The notes beneath the pieces are model-generated. The model was given only the letters and a program-made list of their open reading frames with translations, did not search any database and was not told the origin of the DNA. DNA of 64,000 bases from Streptomyces violaceusniger (lineage in GTDB: Bacteria > Actinomycetota > Actinomycetes > Streptomycetales > Streptomycetaceae), in the NCBI GenBank assembly GCA_005405945.1, contig BJHW01000002.1:1860001-1924000 (forward strand), given 5' to 3'. Position 1 is the first letter of the stretch, and each line of letters opens with the position of its first letter. Below, piece after piece: positions 47,801 through 59,021 of this stretch. Both the position numbers and the translations under genes were made by a program.

Positions 47801-50800
47801 CATCGAACTGGAGGGCCACGGCCGCGAAGGACAGTTCGTGGCGGGCTCGGCCGGCTTCGAGCCCGAGCTGTCGCGGACCGTGGGCTGGTTCACCACCCTG
47901 TTCCCGGTGACCGTGGATCCCGGCGCGGCGGCCGACTTCACCGCCCCGAGTACCTGACCGCCGCGCTCAAGGCGGTCAAGGAGGACCTCGCCCGCGTGCC
48001 CGACAACGGCGTCTCGTACGGCGCCCTGCGGTACCTGACCCACGTCGCATTCGACACGCCCGCACCACAGGTGCTCTTCAACTACCTGGGCCGCTTCGAG
48101 GCGGGAGCCGCCGGAGACTGGCAACTCGCGGGTGCCACAGCCCAGTTGGGTGAAAAGCGCGACCCGAGGATGCGGCTGCCGCGCCCCCTGGAGTTCAACG
48201 CGATCGCCGAACCCGCCGCCACCGGCGAGTACGAGCTGGTCACCACGATCTCCTGGCCCGACGGCATGTTCACCGACGAGGACATCGCGACCCTCGGCGG
48301 GTACTTCCGTACGGCCCTGACCGGGCTGGCCTCGCTCGACCGGGGCGGCCACTCTCCCAGTGACTTCGCACTCGTGCCCCTCACGCAGGCCGACGTCGAT
48401 GCCCTGGACGGCCCGGCCCTGCGCGACATCCTGCCGCTGACCCCGTTGCAGGAGGGCCTGTACTTCCACTCCGTCTTCGACGACGACTCGGCCGGCGCCT
48501 ACGTCGAACAGCAACTGCTGACACTGGACGGCGCGGTGGACGCCGACCGGCTCGCGGCCGCGGCCACCCGGGTGCTCACGCTGTACCCGAACCTTGCCGC
48601 ACGGTTCGTGGCCCTCGCCGACGGCCGTGTGGTCTCCGTCCTGGAGAGCGGTGTGGAAGCGCCCTTCAGCACGGTGGACCGCCCCGGCGCCACCGACGAC
48701 GAGATCCGCGACCTGGCAGAGCGGGACCGACGAGCCGGGTTCGACCTGGCCAACGGTCCGCTGATGCGGTACACGCTCATCCGCGGAGGCCCCGGCCGCA
48801 ACGTCCTGGTGCAGACCGTGCACCACATCATCGCCGACGGCTGGTCGGTGCCGCCCATGCTCCGGGCGCTGCTCGCCGAGTACCACGCGCCGGGGACCGT
48901 GTACCCGGTCGTCGGCTTCTCCGCATACGTGCGCCGGCTCGCCGGACGTGACGACGACGAGAGCGACCGCGCATGGCGCGAACAGCTCGCCGGGCTGCCC
49001 GGCCCTTCGCTGGTCGCCGAGGGCCACAGCCCGTCCGACCGGTTCGCCGACACCGCCGTGGAGCCGGAGGACGACATCGACGCGGCCGTCCGGGCGGCCG
49101 GCGTGCCGCTGAGCGTGGCCGTGCACAGCGCCTGGGCGGTAACCCTGGGCTCCCTCCTGCACGCCAGGGACGTGGTGTTCGGTTCCACGGTGTCCGGGCG
49201 TGATGCCGAGGTGCCCGGCATCGAGGACATGGTGGGCCTGTTCATCAACACCATCCCCGTGCGGGCCCGTTGGGCCCGTACCACCACGGCGCGTGATCTG
49301 CTCGCCTCCGTGCGGGAACACCAGAGCGCGGTGCTGCCGCACCAGCACGTCTCGCTGGCCAGGATCGGCCGCCGGACCGGCCTGGGCACCCTGTTCGACA
49401 CCCTGGTGGTGTTCGACGTGGCGACCGATGTGGACGCCCTGCGGCGGCCCGGCGACACGCTGGTCATCACCGACATCGTCAACGAGGGCGCCCCGCACTA
49501 CCCGTTGACGCTGGTGGTGGAGCGCGCACTGGACGGCCGTCCGCGCTTCAACCTGATCTACGACGGCGAACTGCTGCGGGAGTCGAGCGCCCGGGCGATC
49601 CTGCGCACGTTCGCCCACACGTTCTCCCGCCTGCTCACCCGGCCGGACGTCCCTGTGGACGACCTGACACCGGAGAGCGACCGGCGTCCCGAGCGGATCA
49701 CCCCGACGACCCTGGGAGCACTGTTCGACGCCGCCGCGCACCGCGACCCGGCCGCCACCGCCGTGACCCAGTGCGCCCTCGACGGCGGTACCCGATCACT
49801 GACCTACGGTGAACTGGCCGACGCCAAGGACCAGTTGGCCTGGGCCCTGCGTGCCGCAGGTGTCCGGCCCGGCAAGCGGGTCGCCATCGCCCTCCCACGC
49901 TCCGTCGAGCAGGTGGTCGCCTCGGTCGCGGTCGTCACCGCGGGTGGCGCGTACGTACCGCTGGACCTGGCGTACCCGGACGGACGGCTGGAGTACATCC
50001 TCGCCGACGCCGCTCCGCAGGTCGTTCTCGTGGACCGTGAACAGCGGGACCGCTTCACGCGGCTGCTGGCCCGGGCGGGCGTGCCGGCCCGTGTGCTCGT
50101 ACAGGGAGACGAGCTGCCGCGGGCCGATACGGAGGCCGGGCCGGAGGTGAGGTGGCACGACCCCGCGTACGTCATCTACACGTCCGGATCGACCGGCAGG
50201 CCCAAGGGTGTCGTCGTCCCGCACTCCGGCGTGGTGACGCTGCTCGCGAACACCCGGCCGGACATGGACTTCGGACCGCATGACGTATGGGTCCAGTTCC
50301 ACTCCTTCTCCTTCGACTTCGCGGTCTGGGAGCTGTGGGGCGCGCTGGCCAACGGCGGTGAGCTGCTGGTGCCGGAGTACGGGCTGACCCGCTCGCCGGT
50401 CGACTTCCACCGGCTGGTCCGCGAGCGCGGAGTGACCGTGCTCAACCAGACCCCGTCGGCCTTCTACCAGTTCATCGAGGCCGACCGGCAGACGGGCGAG
50501 CCGTTGACCGCGCTGCGCCGGATCATCTTCGGCGGCGAGGCGCTGGACCTCGGGCGGCTGCGCGGCTGGATCGAGCGGCACGGCACCGGATCGCCCGAGC
50601 TGGTCAACATGTACGGCATCACCGAGACCACCGTCCATGTCACCCACCGGGTACTGGCCGACGAGGACTTCGGCGCCGGTGACGACGTGAGTCCGATCGG
50701 CGGCCCGATCCCCGGCCTGGTCTGCTATCTGCTCGACGACCGGCTCCGGCCGGTGCCGCCGGGCCGAGTGGGCGCCATCTACGTCGCCGGTGACCAGGTG

Positions 50801-53800
50801 TCGCTCGGCTACCTGGGCAGGCCGGGGCTCACCGCGGGCCGCTTCGTGGCGAACCCGTTCCTCGGCGACGGCTCCCGCATGTACCACACGGGCGACCTCG
50901 CCGTCCGCACCCTCGACGGTGAGCTGGAATTCGCAGGACGAACCGACGACCAGGTCCAACTCAAGGGATTCCGGATCGAGTTGGCCGAGGTGGAAGGCGC
51001 GGTCAGGGAGCTCGACGGTGTGGTCGACGTGGCCGTCACCGTGGCGGACAGCGGCGACCACCTGGTCGCGCACATCGTGGGCCGGGTGCCGCGCGACTTC
51101 ACCGAGCTGTTGTCCACGAAGCTGCCCGCGCACATGGTGCCGGGGCGGGTGCTGCCGGTCGAGGCATTGCCGTTGACCGTTAACGGCAAGCTCGACCGGA
51201 GAGCGTTGACAGAGAGCGCCGCGACAGGGCCTTCTCCGTCTGACCGTGCGTCGTGGCTGGGCGCGCAGTTCCCCGCGCCCCTGCGGGGCGCACCCGCGGC
51301 CGAACACGCCGCGCTCGACGCGCTGGTCCGTATCTTCGCCGAGACGCTGCCGGGCGCCGCTGCCGACGCCGACACCGACTTCTTCCGCGCCGGAGGCGAC
51401 AGCATCGTCGCCATCACCGTGATCAACCGGGCCAGGGCGCTCGGCCTGGCGATCGCGCCACGGGACGTGTTCCTGTTCAGGACACCGCGTGCGCTTGCCG
51501 AGCACCTGGGAACGCGCACACCGCTTGCCGCCCCGGCGCCCGCGCCCGCCCGCCGCGCGGACGGCCCGCTGACGCCGACCCCGATCATCCTGCGCCAGCG
51601 AGAACTGGGCGGCTCGCTCACCCGGTTCGCCCAGGCCAGAACGCTGGTGGCCCCCAAGGGCACCGGATTCGCCGACGTCGAGCGCGCCGCGAACGCCGTC
51701 GTGGCCGCGCACCCGGCCCTCCGGCTGCGGCTGCGCGTCGAGCATGGAGTGTGGGCCCTGCGCACCGAGCCCGCCCGCGAGATGACGGTCGTACGGGCGA
51801 ACACGGCCGACGCGACGGCCGTGGCGAACGAGACCGCCGGACGGCTCGATCCCGAGTCAGGGGACGTGGTCGCGTTCTCGTGGCTGGAGGCGAGCCGGAC
51901 CCTGGTGGTCACCGTGCATCACCTCGCCGTCGACTCGGTGTCCTGGCTGGTCCTGCTGGACGACCTGGTCGCCGTCCTGCGCGGGGAGACCCTGCCGCCG
52001 CCGACCACGTCGTACGCCGAGTACGCCGAGGCGCTGGCCCTCCGGGCCACCCATGCCGTCGACGACCTCGGACACTGGGTCACCACCCTCCAGGCGCCCC
52101 AACTGCTGTCGGCGGTCGAGGCGTTGCGCGATACCACCGTCGTGCTCGCCCCCGACGTGAGCGACCGTGTGACGCGTACCGCGCCCGCCGCACTCGGCGT
52201 CGGTCTCACCGAGCTGCTGTGCGGCGCGCTGCGCACCGCGCTGACCCGCGTCCAGCCATCGCCCACCGATCTCGCGATCGAGCTGGAGCGGCACGGCCGG
52301 GTCCCGGCGCTGGAACACCACGACTACACCCGCACGGTCGGCTGGTTCACCGCCATCGCGCCCGTGCGGCTCAGAGCGCACACCGACCCCGTCGCGGCGG
52401 CGCAGGAGGTGGCCGAGCGCCAGCCGGACGAGCGCGGACACATCGCGTACGGGCAGCTCAGATACCTCAATCCGCAGACGGCCCCGCTGCTCACCGCACG
52501 CCCCCAGGTGCTGCTCAACTACCTCGGCCGGGGCGACGAGTCCCAGGCGCCGCGCCTCATCGGCGGCGATCAGGGCAGCCCGTACGCCGTCGAGGTCAAC
52601 GCCTGGACCGACGCCGCCACCGGAAGCCTGCACGCGGACTTCACCCTCGCCGAGGGCATCCCGGACGAGATCACCGAACACTGGCGGCGCGCACTGGAAC
52701 ACATCGCGGACGCCTCCGCGACGGCCGAGCGCACGGCACCGGTCACCCCGCTCCAGCGGGGCCTGTTCTTCCAGGCACAGATGGCGGGCCCGGCCGGACA
52801 CTATGTCGCGCAGAGCTGGTTCACCTTCGACCGGCGCCTGGACACCGACGCGCTGGCCGAGGCGATGGCGCACGTGATCGCGCGGCACCCGGTCGTGGGC
52901 GCCGGATTCACCACCGACGACGACGGAAACCCGGTCCAGGTCCTGGGCGCGGGCCGACGGGTCGATGTCCGCACGGTCGCTCTCTCCACGGACGCGGAAG
53001 TCGAAGTCCTGCGCACCCGGGACCGCGACACCGGATTCGACCCGGGTGAGCCGCCGCTGATCCGGATGACCGTGGTGCGGCTGCCCGACGACCGTGACGG
53101 GCTGCTGCTCAGCTACCACCTGCTGCTGTGGGACGGCTGGTCCCGCGAGATCGTGCTGCGGGACCTGTTCGACGCCTACCAGGCCGCTCTCGAGGGCGCG
53201 TTGCCCGCCCCGGCCCCGGCCACGCCGAGCTTCGAGGAGCACGCCCGGGCACTCGACGCCAGGGACTCCGCCGTATCGGAGCGCTTCTGGGCGGAGCACC
53301 TGGCCGGTCTCCCCGGCCCGACGCTGCTCGCCGGACCGGCGCCCTCCCTCTCGGACGACCTGCCGCGCGCGCTCGTGCACACGCTGTCCGCCGAACAGTC
53401 GGAGTCGCTCAGGGAGGCGGCCAAAGCGCACGGCGTCACGCTGAACACGGTGCTGACCGGCGCGTTCGGCCTCCTGCTGGGCGCCCACACGGGCCGCGGC
53501 GACGCCGTGTTCGGCGTGACCGTCTCCGGCCGGGAGGGCGAGGGCCTGGACGGCATCGTCGGGGTGCTGCTCAACACCGTGCCCATGTGGACGCGGGCCC
53601 GGCCGGACGCCACGGTCGGCGCGTATCTGTCGGCCGTACAGGCGGCCAGGGTCGCGGCGATGGACCACGAGCACCTGGGACTCGGGGAGATCCAGCGAGC
53701 CAGTGGGCACGACACCCTGTTCGACAACCTGTTCGTGCTGCAGAACTTCCTGGACATGGACGCGTTCGCCGAGATGAACGCCCGGCACGGCATCACCTCG

Positions 53801-55806
53801 GTGTCGGCCGATGACTCCACCCACTACCCGTTCACCTGGGTCGTCACGCCCGGCGACCGGCTCACGGTCAAGCTGGAGTACCGCGATCAGGACACCGGCA
53901 ACGCCCGCCGTCTCCTCGACGGCTACCTGCGTGTGCTCGCAGACCTGGCCCGGTCGACCGGGCCGGTCGGCGCGCTGCGGGGGCTGGGACCGGAGCCTGC
54001 GCGGAGCGAGCGCAGGGACATCGGCACGGACACCGTGGTCGACCGGTTCGACCAGGCGGCGGACCGCGACCCGCGGCGGGTGGCGCTGGTCGCCCACGGC
54101 TCGACCATGACCTTCGCCGAGCTGCGGGACCGCAGCCGCGCGGTGGCCGGTGTGCTCGCCGGGCGCGGCATCGGCCCCGAGACGACCGTGGGCCTCGCGA
54201 TCCCGCGCTCCCTCGACTCGATCGTGGCGCTGTTCGCGGTGCTGCGGGTCGGCGCCGCGTACGTTCCGCTGGAGCTGGACCACCCGGACGAGCGGATCGC
54301 GGCGATCGTCGCGGACGCCCGCCCGGACGTCATCCTCACCGTGAGCGCGGTGTCGCCCCGGCTCACCGGTGACCTGATCGAACTGGACCGGCCCCTCCCC
54401 GAGGGGAAGCCGTACGTGACGTTCGCGCCGGACGACCCGGACCGGCTGCGGCACCCCGCGTACACGATCTACACCTCCGGTTCGACCGGGAAGCCCAAGG
54501 GCGTGGTGACCGAGTACGCGGGGCTCACCAACATGCTGATCAACCACCAGCGCCGGATCTTCGAACCGGTGCTGGCCGAGCACGGCCACCGGGTCTTCCG
54601 GATCGCGCACACCGTGTCGTTCGCCTTCGACATGTCGTGGGAGGAGCTGCTGTGGCTCGCCGACGGCCACGAAGTGCACATCTGCGACGAGGAGCTGCGC
54701 CGTGACGCGCCCCGGCTGGTCGAGTACTGCCTCGAGCACGGCATCGACGTCATCAACGTGACCCCGACCTATGCGCAGCAACTGGTGGCCGAGGGCCTGC
54801 TCGACAACCCCGAACGGCGGCCGGCGCTGGTGCTGCTGGGCGGCGAGGCCGTCACCCCGGCGCTGTGGCAGCGGCTCGCCGAGACCGAGGGACGGTAGGC
54901 TACAACCTCTACGGACCCACCGAGTACACCATCAACACCCTCGGCGTCGGCACCTTCGAATGTCAGGACCCGGTGGTGGGTGTGGCCATCGACAACACCG
55001 ATGTCTGCGTACTGGATCCATGGCTGCGGCCGCTGCCGGACGGAGTGCCCGGCGAGCTGTATGTGTCGGGCATCGGCATCGCACGTGGCTATCTCGGGCA
55101 GCCCGACCAGACCGCGCACCGCTTCGTGGCGTGCCCGTTCGGCGAACCCGGCGAGCGCATGTACCGCACCGGGGACCTGGTGGTCCGCCGGCCCGATGGC
55201 CACCTGATGTACCTGGGCCGCACCGACCAGCAGGTCAAGATCCGGGGACACCGGGTCGAACCGGGCGAGGTCGAGGCCGTGTTCGCGGCACACCCCGCGG
55301 TCCGGTTCGTCGCCGCGGTCGCCCAGCCCGATCCGCAGGTCGACGGCGCCTACCGGCTGGCCGCCTATCTGGTGCTGGAGGGCGCGGAGCTGGCGACGGT
55401 GGCCACCGAAGTGGGCACCGGGCTGCCGGACTTCCTGCGCCCGACGCACTACGCCCAGGTCGACAGCATCCCGCTGACGGTGAACGGGAAGGCTGACACC
55501 AAGGCGTTGCCGGAGGCCAAGCCGCTGGGCGCGCTGACCACAGCGCAGGAGCGGGGGCCCGCGACCGCGACCGAGACCGTGGTGTGCGCGTTCTTCGCCG
55601 AGGCACTGGACCTGGACGACGACGAGGTGAGCGCGGTCAGCGACTTCGTGTCCCTGGGAGGGCACTCCATGCTGGCGGTGCGGCTGATCGGGCTGCTCCG
55701 CCGCGAGTACGGTCCGGTGATCACCATCCGAGACCTGTTCACCCTGCGCACCCCGGAAGCGATGGCCCGCCACCTCGATGCCCGAGTCCTCGATGACAAC
55801 TCCTGA
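44851..55806 (+). CDS. cchH: CchH, three-module NRPS for coelichelin (three frame breaks)
   Basis: About 3,652 residues with breaks at the G4 run 46971-46974, C4 run 47944-47947 and G3 run 54889-54891. Domains: N-terminal ~130-residue region; A1 (ends NGKLDRGALP, ~46750); T1 (LGGDS Ser ~46885); E1 (~47040-48380: HHVVIDGVSW, EGHGRE, RTVGWFT); C2 (HHIIADGWS ~48825); A2; T2 (AGGDS ~51400); E2 (HHLAVDSVSW, NYLGRGD); C3 (YHLLLWDGW); A3; T3 (LGGHS ~55665). A-domain pocket codes read by position: A1 DINYWGGIGK (formyl-hydroxyornithine), A2 DFWNIGMVHK (Thr), A3 DMENLGLINK (hydroxyornithine). The E domains after T1 and T2 make D residues. No thioesterase follows T3. Module 1 is known to be used twice for the tetrapeptide. 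Confidence 0.93.
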
Positions 55807-57493
55807 CCCGCGGCGGCCCCGACCGGGGTCCGCCATCCTCCGGACCGCACTGCGCCGCAACATCGGTGCCATGGCCTGGGGCACCGTCCTCATGGGCCTG
55901 TACCAGGCGGGTGAGACGGCCTTCCCCATCGCGCTCGGCCTGATCGTCGAGCACACGATGCGCCACCGGAGCCTCGGCGCGCTGGGCCTGTCGATCGCCG
56001 CACTGGCGGTGATCATCACGACGGTGTCGCTGTCGTGGCGGTTCGGAATGCGCATCCTCCAGAAGGCCAACACGACCGAGGCACACCGCTGGCGGGTGAA
56101 GGTCGCGGCCTGCGGCCTTCAGCCGGTGGCCAGGGACGTGGACCTCAAGTCCGGCGAGGTGCTGACCATCGCCACCGAGGACGCCGACCAGACCGCCGAT
56201 ATCATCGAGGTGGTGCCCCTGCTGATCAGCTCGCTGGTCGCGGTGCTGGTCGCGGCGGTCGCCCTCGGCATGGCCGACGTGCGGCTCGGCCTGCTGGTGA
56301 TCGTGGGAACCGTCGCGATCCTGTCGGCCCTGAGCGTGCTGTCCAAGCGGATCGGCTCCAGCACCCGCGAACAGCAGGCCCGGGTGGCACGGGCGGGCGC
56401 GAAGGTCGCCGACCTGATCACCGGGCTGCGCCCGCTGCACGGCTTCGGCGGCAACCACGCGGCGTTCCGGTCCTACCGTGAGATCAGCACGGAGGCGAAG
56501 CACCAGGCGATCACGGTCGCCAAGGTCAACGGCGTGTACGCGGGCACCGCGCTGGCGCTCAACGCGGTCCTCGCCGCCGCCGTGACCCTGACGGCGGGCT
56601 CGCTGGCGTGGAGCGGCCGGATCGACATCGGCCAGCTCGTCATGGCGGTGGGGCTGGCGCAGTTCATCATGGAACCGCTCAAGCTGTTCTCGGAGATGCC
56701 GAAGTACGTGATGATGGCGCGCGCGTCGGCCGAGCGGATGGCGCTGGTGCTGGCCGCGCCGCCGGTGACGGTTTCGGGGTCGGAGCACCCGGCCGCGGGC
56801 GGAGACCTCGACATCGACTGCGTCCGGTACGGCTTCCTGCGCAAGCTGACGTTCCAGGTGAGCGCCGGTGAGTTCGTGGCGATCGCCGCCTACCGGCCGC
56901 GCGCGGCGGCCGACCTGGCGTCGATCCTGGCCATGACCGTCCCGCCCGACACGTACGAGGGAGCGGTGCGGGTGAGCGGGCAGGAGCTCAGGGACCTGTC
57001 GGTCGAGGCGGTCCGCGCGTACATGCTGGTGAACCCGTACGACGGGGAGATCTTCGCGGGCACCCTCCGTACGAACATCGACCCGTTGGGCACCAGCCGG
57101 ATGGTCCCCGAGGCCATCGAAGCGTCCATGCTGACCGACGTGGTCGCCCTCCACCGCGAGGGACTCGACTACGGTGTACGCGACCGCGGTGCGAACCTCT
57201 CCGGGGGCCAGCGCCAGCGGCTCTCCCTGGCCCGCGCCCTCGCCGCCGACACCGATGTCCTCGTCCTGCACGACCCGACGACGGCCGTCGACGCGGTCAC
57301 CGAGCAGCTCATCGCGCGCAACGTCGCGAAGCTGCGCCGGGGCCGGACCACCATCGTGATCACCAGCAGCCCGGCCCTCCTGGACGCCGCCGACCGTGTC
57401 CTCGTCCTGGACGACGGCGTCATCACCGCCGAGGACACCCATCGCAACCTCCTCGCCGCGAACGAGGACTACTGCGCGGCGGTGGCCCGGTGA
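55793..57493 (+). CDS. cchI: CchI, ABC exporter half-transporter with degenerate Walker A
   Basis: A 566-residue protein with transmembrane helices (residues ~20-320) and an ATPase domain. The signature LSGGQRQR is intact near residue 468, but Walker A is AAYRPRAAADLAS instead of GxxGxGKS/T, Walker B ends HDP (no catalytic Glu) and the H-loop region reads VITSSPALLDA without His. It thus supplies only the signature of a composite site; CchG supplies Walker A and B. The start ATG overlaps the end of cchH by 14 bp. Coelichelin export (family and cluster context). Confidence 0.92.
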   Translation: MTTPDPRRPRPGSAILRTALRRNIGAMAWGTVLMGLYQAGETAFPIALGLIVEHTMRHRSLGALGLSIAALAVIITTVSLSWRFGMRILQKANTTEAHRWRVKVAACGLQPVARDVDLKSGEVLTIATEDADQTADIIEVVPLLISSLVAVLVAAVALGMADVRLGLLVIVGTVAILSALSVLSKRIGSSTREQQARVARAGAKVADLITGLRPLHGFGGNHAAFRSYREISTEAKHQAITVAKVNGVYAGTALALNAVLAAAVTLTAGSLAWSGRIDIGQLVMAVGLAQFIMEPLKLFSEMPKYVMMARASAERMALVLAAPPVTVSGSEHPAAGGDLDIDCVRYGFLRKLTFQVSAGEFVAIAAYRPRAAADLASILAMTVPPDTYEGAVRVSGQELRDLSVEAVRAYMLVNPYDGEIFAGTLRTNIDPLGTSRMVPEAIEASMLTDVVALHREGLDYGVRDRGANLSGGQRQRLSLARALAADTDVLVLHDPTTAVDAVTEQLIARNVAKLRRGRTTIVITSSPALLDAADRVLVLDDGVITAEDTHRNLLAANEDYCAAVAR

Positions 57494-57530
57494 ACCGACC
57501 GCGACGCCGCGGAGATCCGTCAGAAGGACC

Positions 57531-58652
57531 CTAACGGAATGCCTGCTCGTCGAGTGCCCAGGCGACATCCCTGAGCAGGGCGTGCCGCCAGCCCGCCCGG
57601 TCATGGCCCGACGCCGACCGTGAGACCCGTACGGTCGCGCCGGTTCGTGTCGCCAGGGTCTCGATCAGCTCGCAGTGGGGGAGCATCCGGGTCTCGTGTT
57701 CCCCCACGTCGAACGCGACCCGCAGACCGGACAGGTCGGGACGCTCCCGCAGGCGCGCGGCGACGGTGCCGCCGACCGGGCCGCCCAAGGGGTCCGGCAG
57801 GTCCAGGGCGTCGGGTGTCCACCAGAAGGACCCTGACTGACAGGCGACGCGGGACACCAGGTCCGGGAACTCCAGCGCCGCGTACATCGCGCTCAGGCCG
57901 CCCATGCTCTGCCCGGCGACCACCAGCCGGTCCACATCGGCGGGTACGCCGGATTCCGCCACCAGTGGCAGCAGTTCGTCCCGGATCGCCTCCCACAGGG
58001 CGGGTCCGCACCCGAAGTCGGTTTCCCTGTCCCTGCTCGGCAGGAAGACGAGCGTGACGGCGGGCATCGCGCCACTGGCGACGGCCGACTCGAACGCGGT
58101 CATGGCCGGGTGCAGATACAGCCAGTCGTCCCCGTCGAGCAGCAGGACCACGGGTCCGCCCCCGCCTGCCGGGTGGACCCGCACGGTGCGCCGCCCGCCG
58201 AGCCGTTCGCTGCTCCAGCGGATCCGGGTGCGGGGGAGTGGCAGTACGGCGTCGGAGCCGGCGCCGATGACGGGCCAGTGCGGCTGGACCGGAGCGTCCG
58301 GGGTCGCGGCGATGGACCGGTCACCGCCCGCACCGACCGGGTTGAACGGGTCGGCGTGCGCCGCGTCGCCCACGAGGAATTGATAGGTCACCCGCAACCG
58401 CTCGGGCATGCGCACCTCGGCGTACCAGCAGTCCGTATCACCCCACCGGCGCAGGGGCACCGGCTCCGACCAGCTCTCGAAGCCGATGCTCGCCTCGGAC
58501 CCGCGCCACAGGAACAAGGTCACCCAACCGCCGCCGTCGGCGGGCACCGACGCGGGTGTCCTCGCCGCCGCCCAGAACTCGTCGGTGCCGGGTGCGCCGG
58601 GCAACCCGAACCCGACGAAGGCGTGCTTCCCATCGACCGCGCCCAGGCGCAT
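57531..58652 (-). CDS. cchJ: CchJ, Fes/IroE-type esterase
   Basis: A 373-residue alpha/beta-hydrolase: an N-terminal Fes-like sandwich domain (VTLFLWRGSEASIGF, CWYAEVRMPERLRVTYQFL) followed by the hydrolase domain with nucleophile elbow VVAGQSMGGLSAMYAA (Ser near residue 246), Asp/Glu in FDVGEHETRM and His in SASGHDRAGWRHAL. It probably hydrolyses an ester or thioester link: release of the peptide from CchH, or release of iron from the ferric complex. AAGGAGA precedes the ATG. Divergent from cchK with an iron box between. Confidence 0.9.
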   Translation of the reverse strand: MRLGAVDGKHAFVGFGLPGAPGTDEFWAAARTPASVPADGGGWVTLFLWRGSEASIGFESWSEPVPLRRWGDTDCWYAEVRMPERLRVTYQFLVGDAAHADPFNPVGAGGDRSIAATPDAPVQPHWPVIGAGSDAVLPLPRTRIRWSSERLGGRRTVRVHPAGGGGPVVLLLDGDDWLYLHPAMTAFESAVASGAMPAVTLVFLPSRDRETDFGCGPALWEAIRDELLPLVAESGVPADVDRLVVAGQSMGGLSAMYAALEFPDLVSRVACQSGSFWWTPDALDLPDPLGGPVGGTVAARLRERPDLSGLRVAFDVGEHETRMLPHCELIETLATRTGATVRVSRSASGHDRAGWRHALLRDVAWALDEQAFR

Positions 58653-58699
58653 GAACGTCTCCTTGTGAGAGGGAAGGGACAGAGCTAAACTCCCGTCAA

Positions 58700-58718
58700 T
58701 TAGGCGAGCCTAACCTAA
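58700..58718. promoter_or_regulatory. Iron box between cchJ and cchK
   Basis: TTAGGCGAGCCTAACCTAA; its reverse complement TTAGGTTAGGCTCGCCTAA equals the Streptomyces iron-box consensus. It lies 48 bp before the cchJ start and 28 bp before the cchK start, so it can control both genes. Confidence 0.9.
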
Positions 58719-58745
58719 GTCGAGGATTCGTAGGAGGCGCTGGGC

Positions 58746-58958
58746 ATGAGCACGAACCCTTTCGATGACGCCGAAGGCCGTTTCCTGGTCCTGGTGAACG
58801 ACGAGGGCCAGCACTCGCTGTGGCCGGCCTTCGCCGAGGTGCCCGGGGGATGGACGATCGTCTTCGACGAGAACACCCGCGAGGCGTGCCTGGAGTTCAT
58901 CGAGGCCCACTGGACCGACCTGCGCCCCCGATCCCTGGCGGAGACCATGGAGAACTGA
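58746..58958 (+). CDS. cchK: CchK, MbtH-like protein
   Basis: A 70-residue MbtH-family protein, a small partner that binds NRPS adenylation domains and stimulates them. The conserved NPFDD, SLWPAFAEVPGGW and EACLEFIEAHWTDLRP are present, including the tryptophans that contact the A domain. It should serve CchH. It lies at the right edge of the cluster under an iron box. Confidence 0.95.
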   Translation: MSTNPFDDAEGRFLVLVNDEGQHSLWPAFAEVPGGWTIVFDENTREACLEFIEAHWTDLRPRSLAETMEN

Positions 58959-59021
58959 CTCGGCCGTCACCGGATCCCTCGTCGTCGCAAGCCGCCCAGG
59001 CACCGAGGAGAGCGCTGGCAG

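Noticed and set aside
51857..54781. A 974-codon open frame on the minus strand inside cchH
   Set aside because: Shadow of NRPS modules 2-3; the plus-strand translation shows the full set of NRPS motifs.
44851..55806. cchH read as four separate NRPS genes
   Set aside because: Each break falls inside a conserved domain (end of T1, inside E1, inside A3) and one added base at a G/C run restores continuous motifs, so a single gene is the better model.
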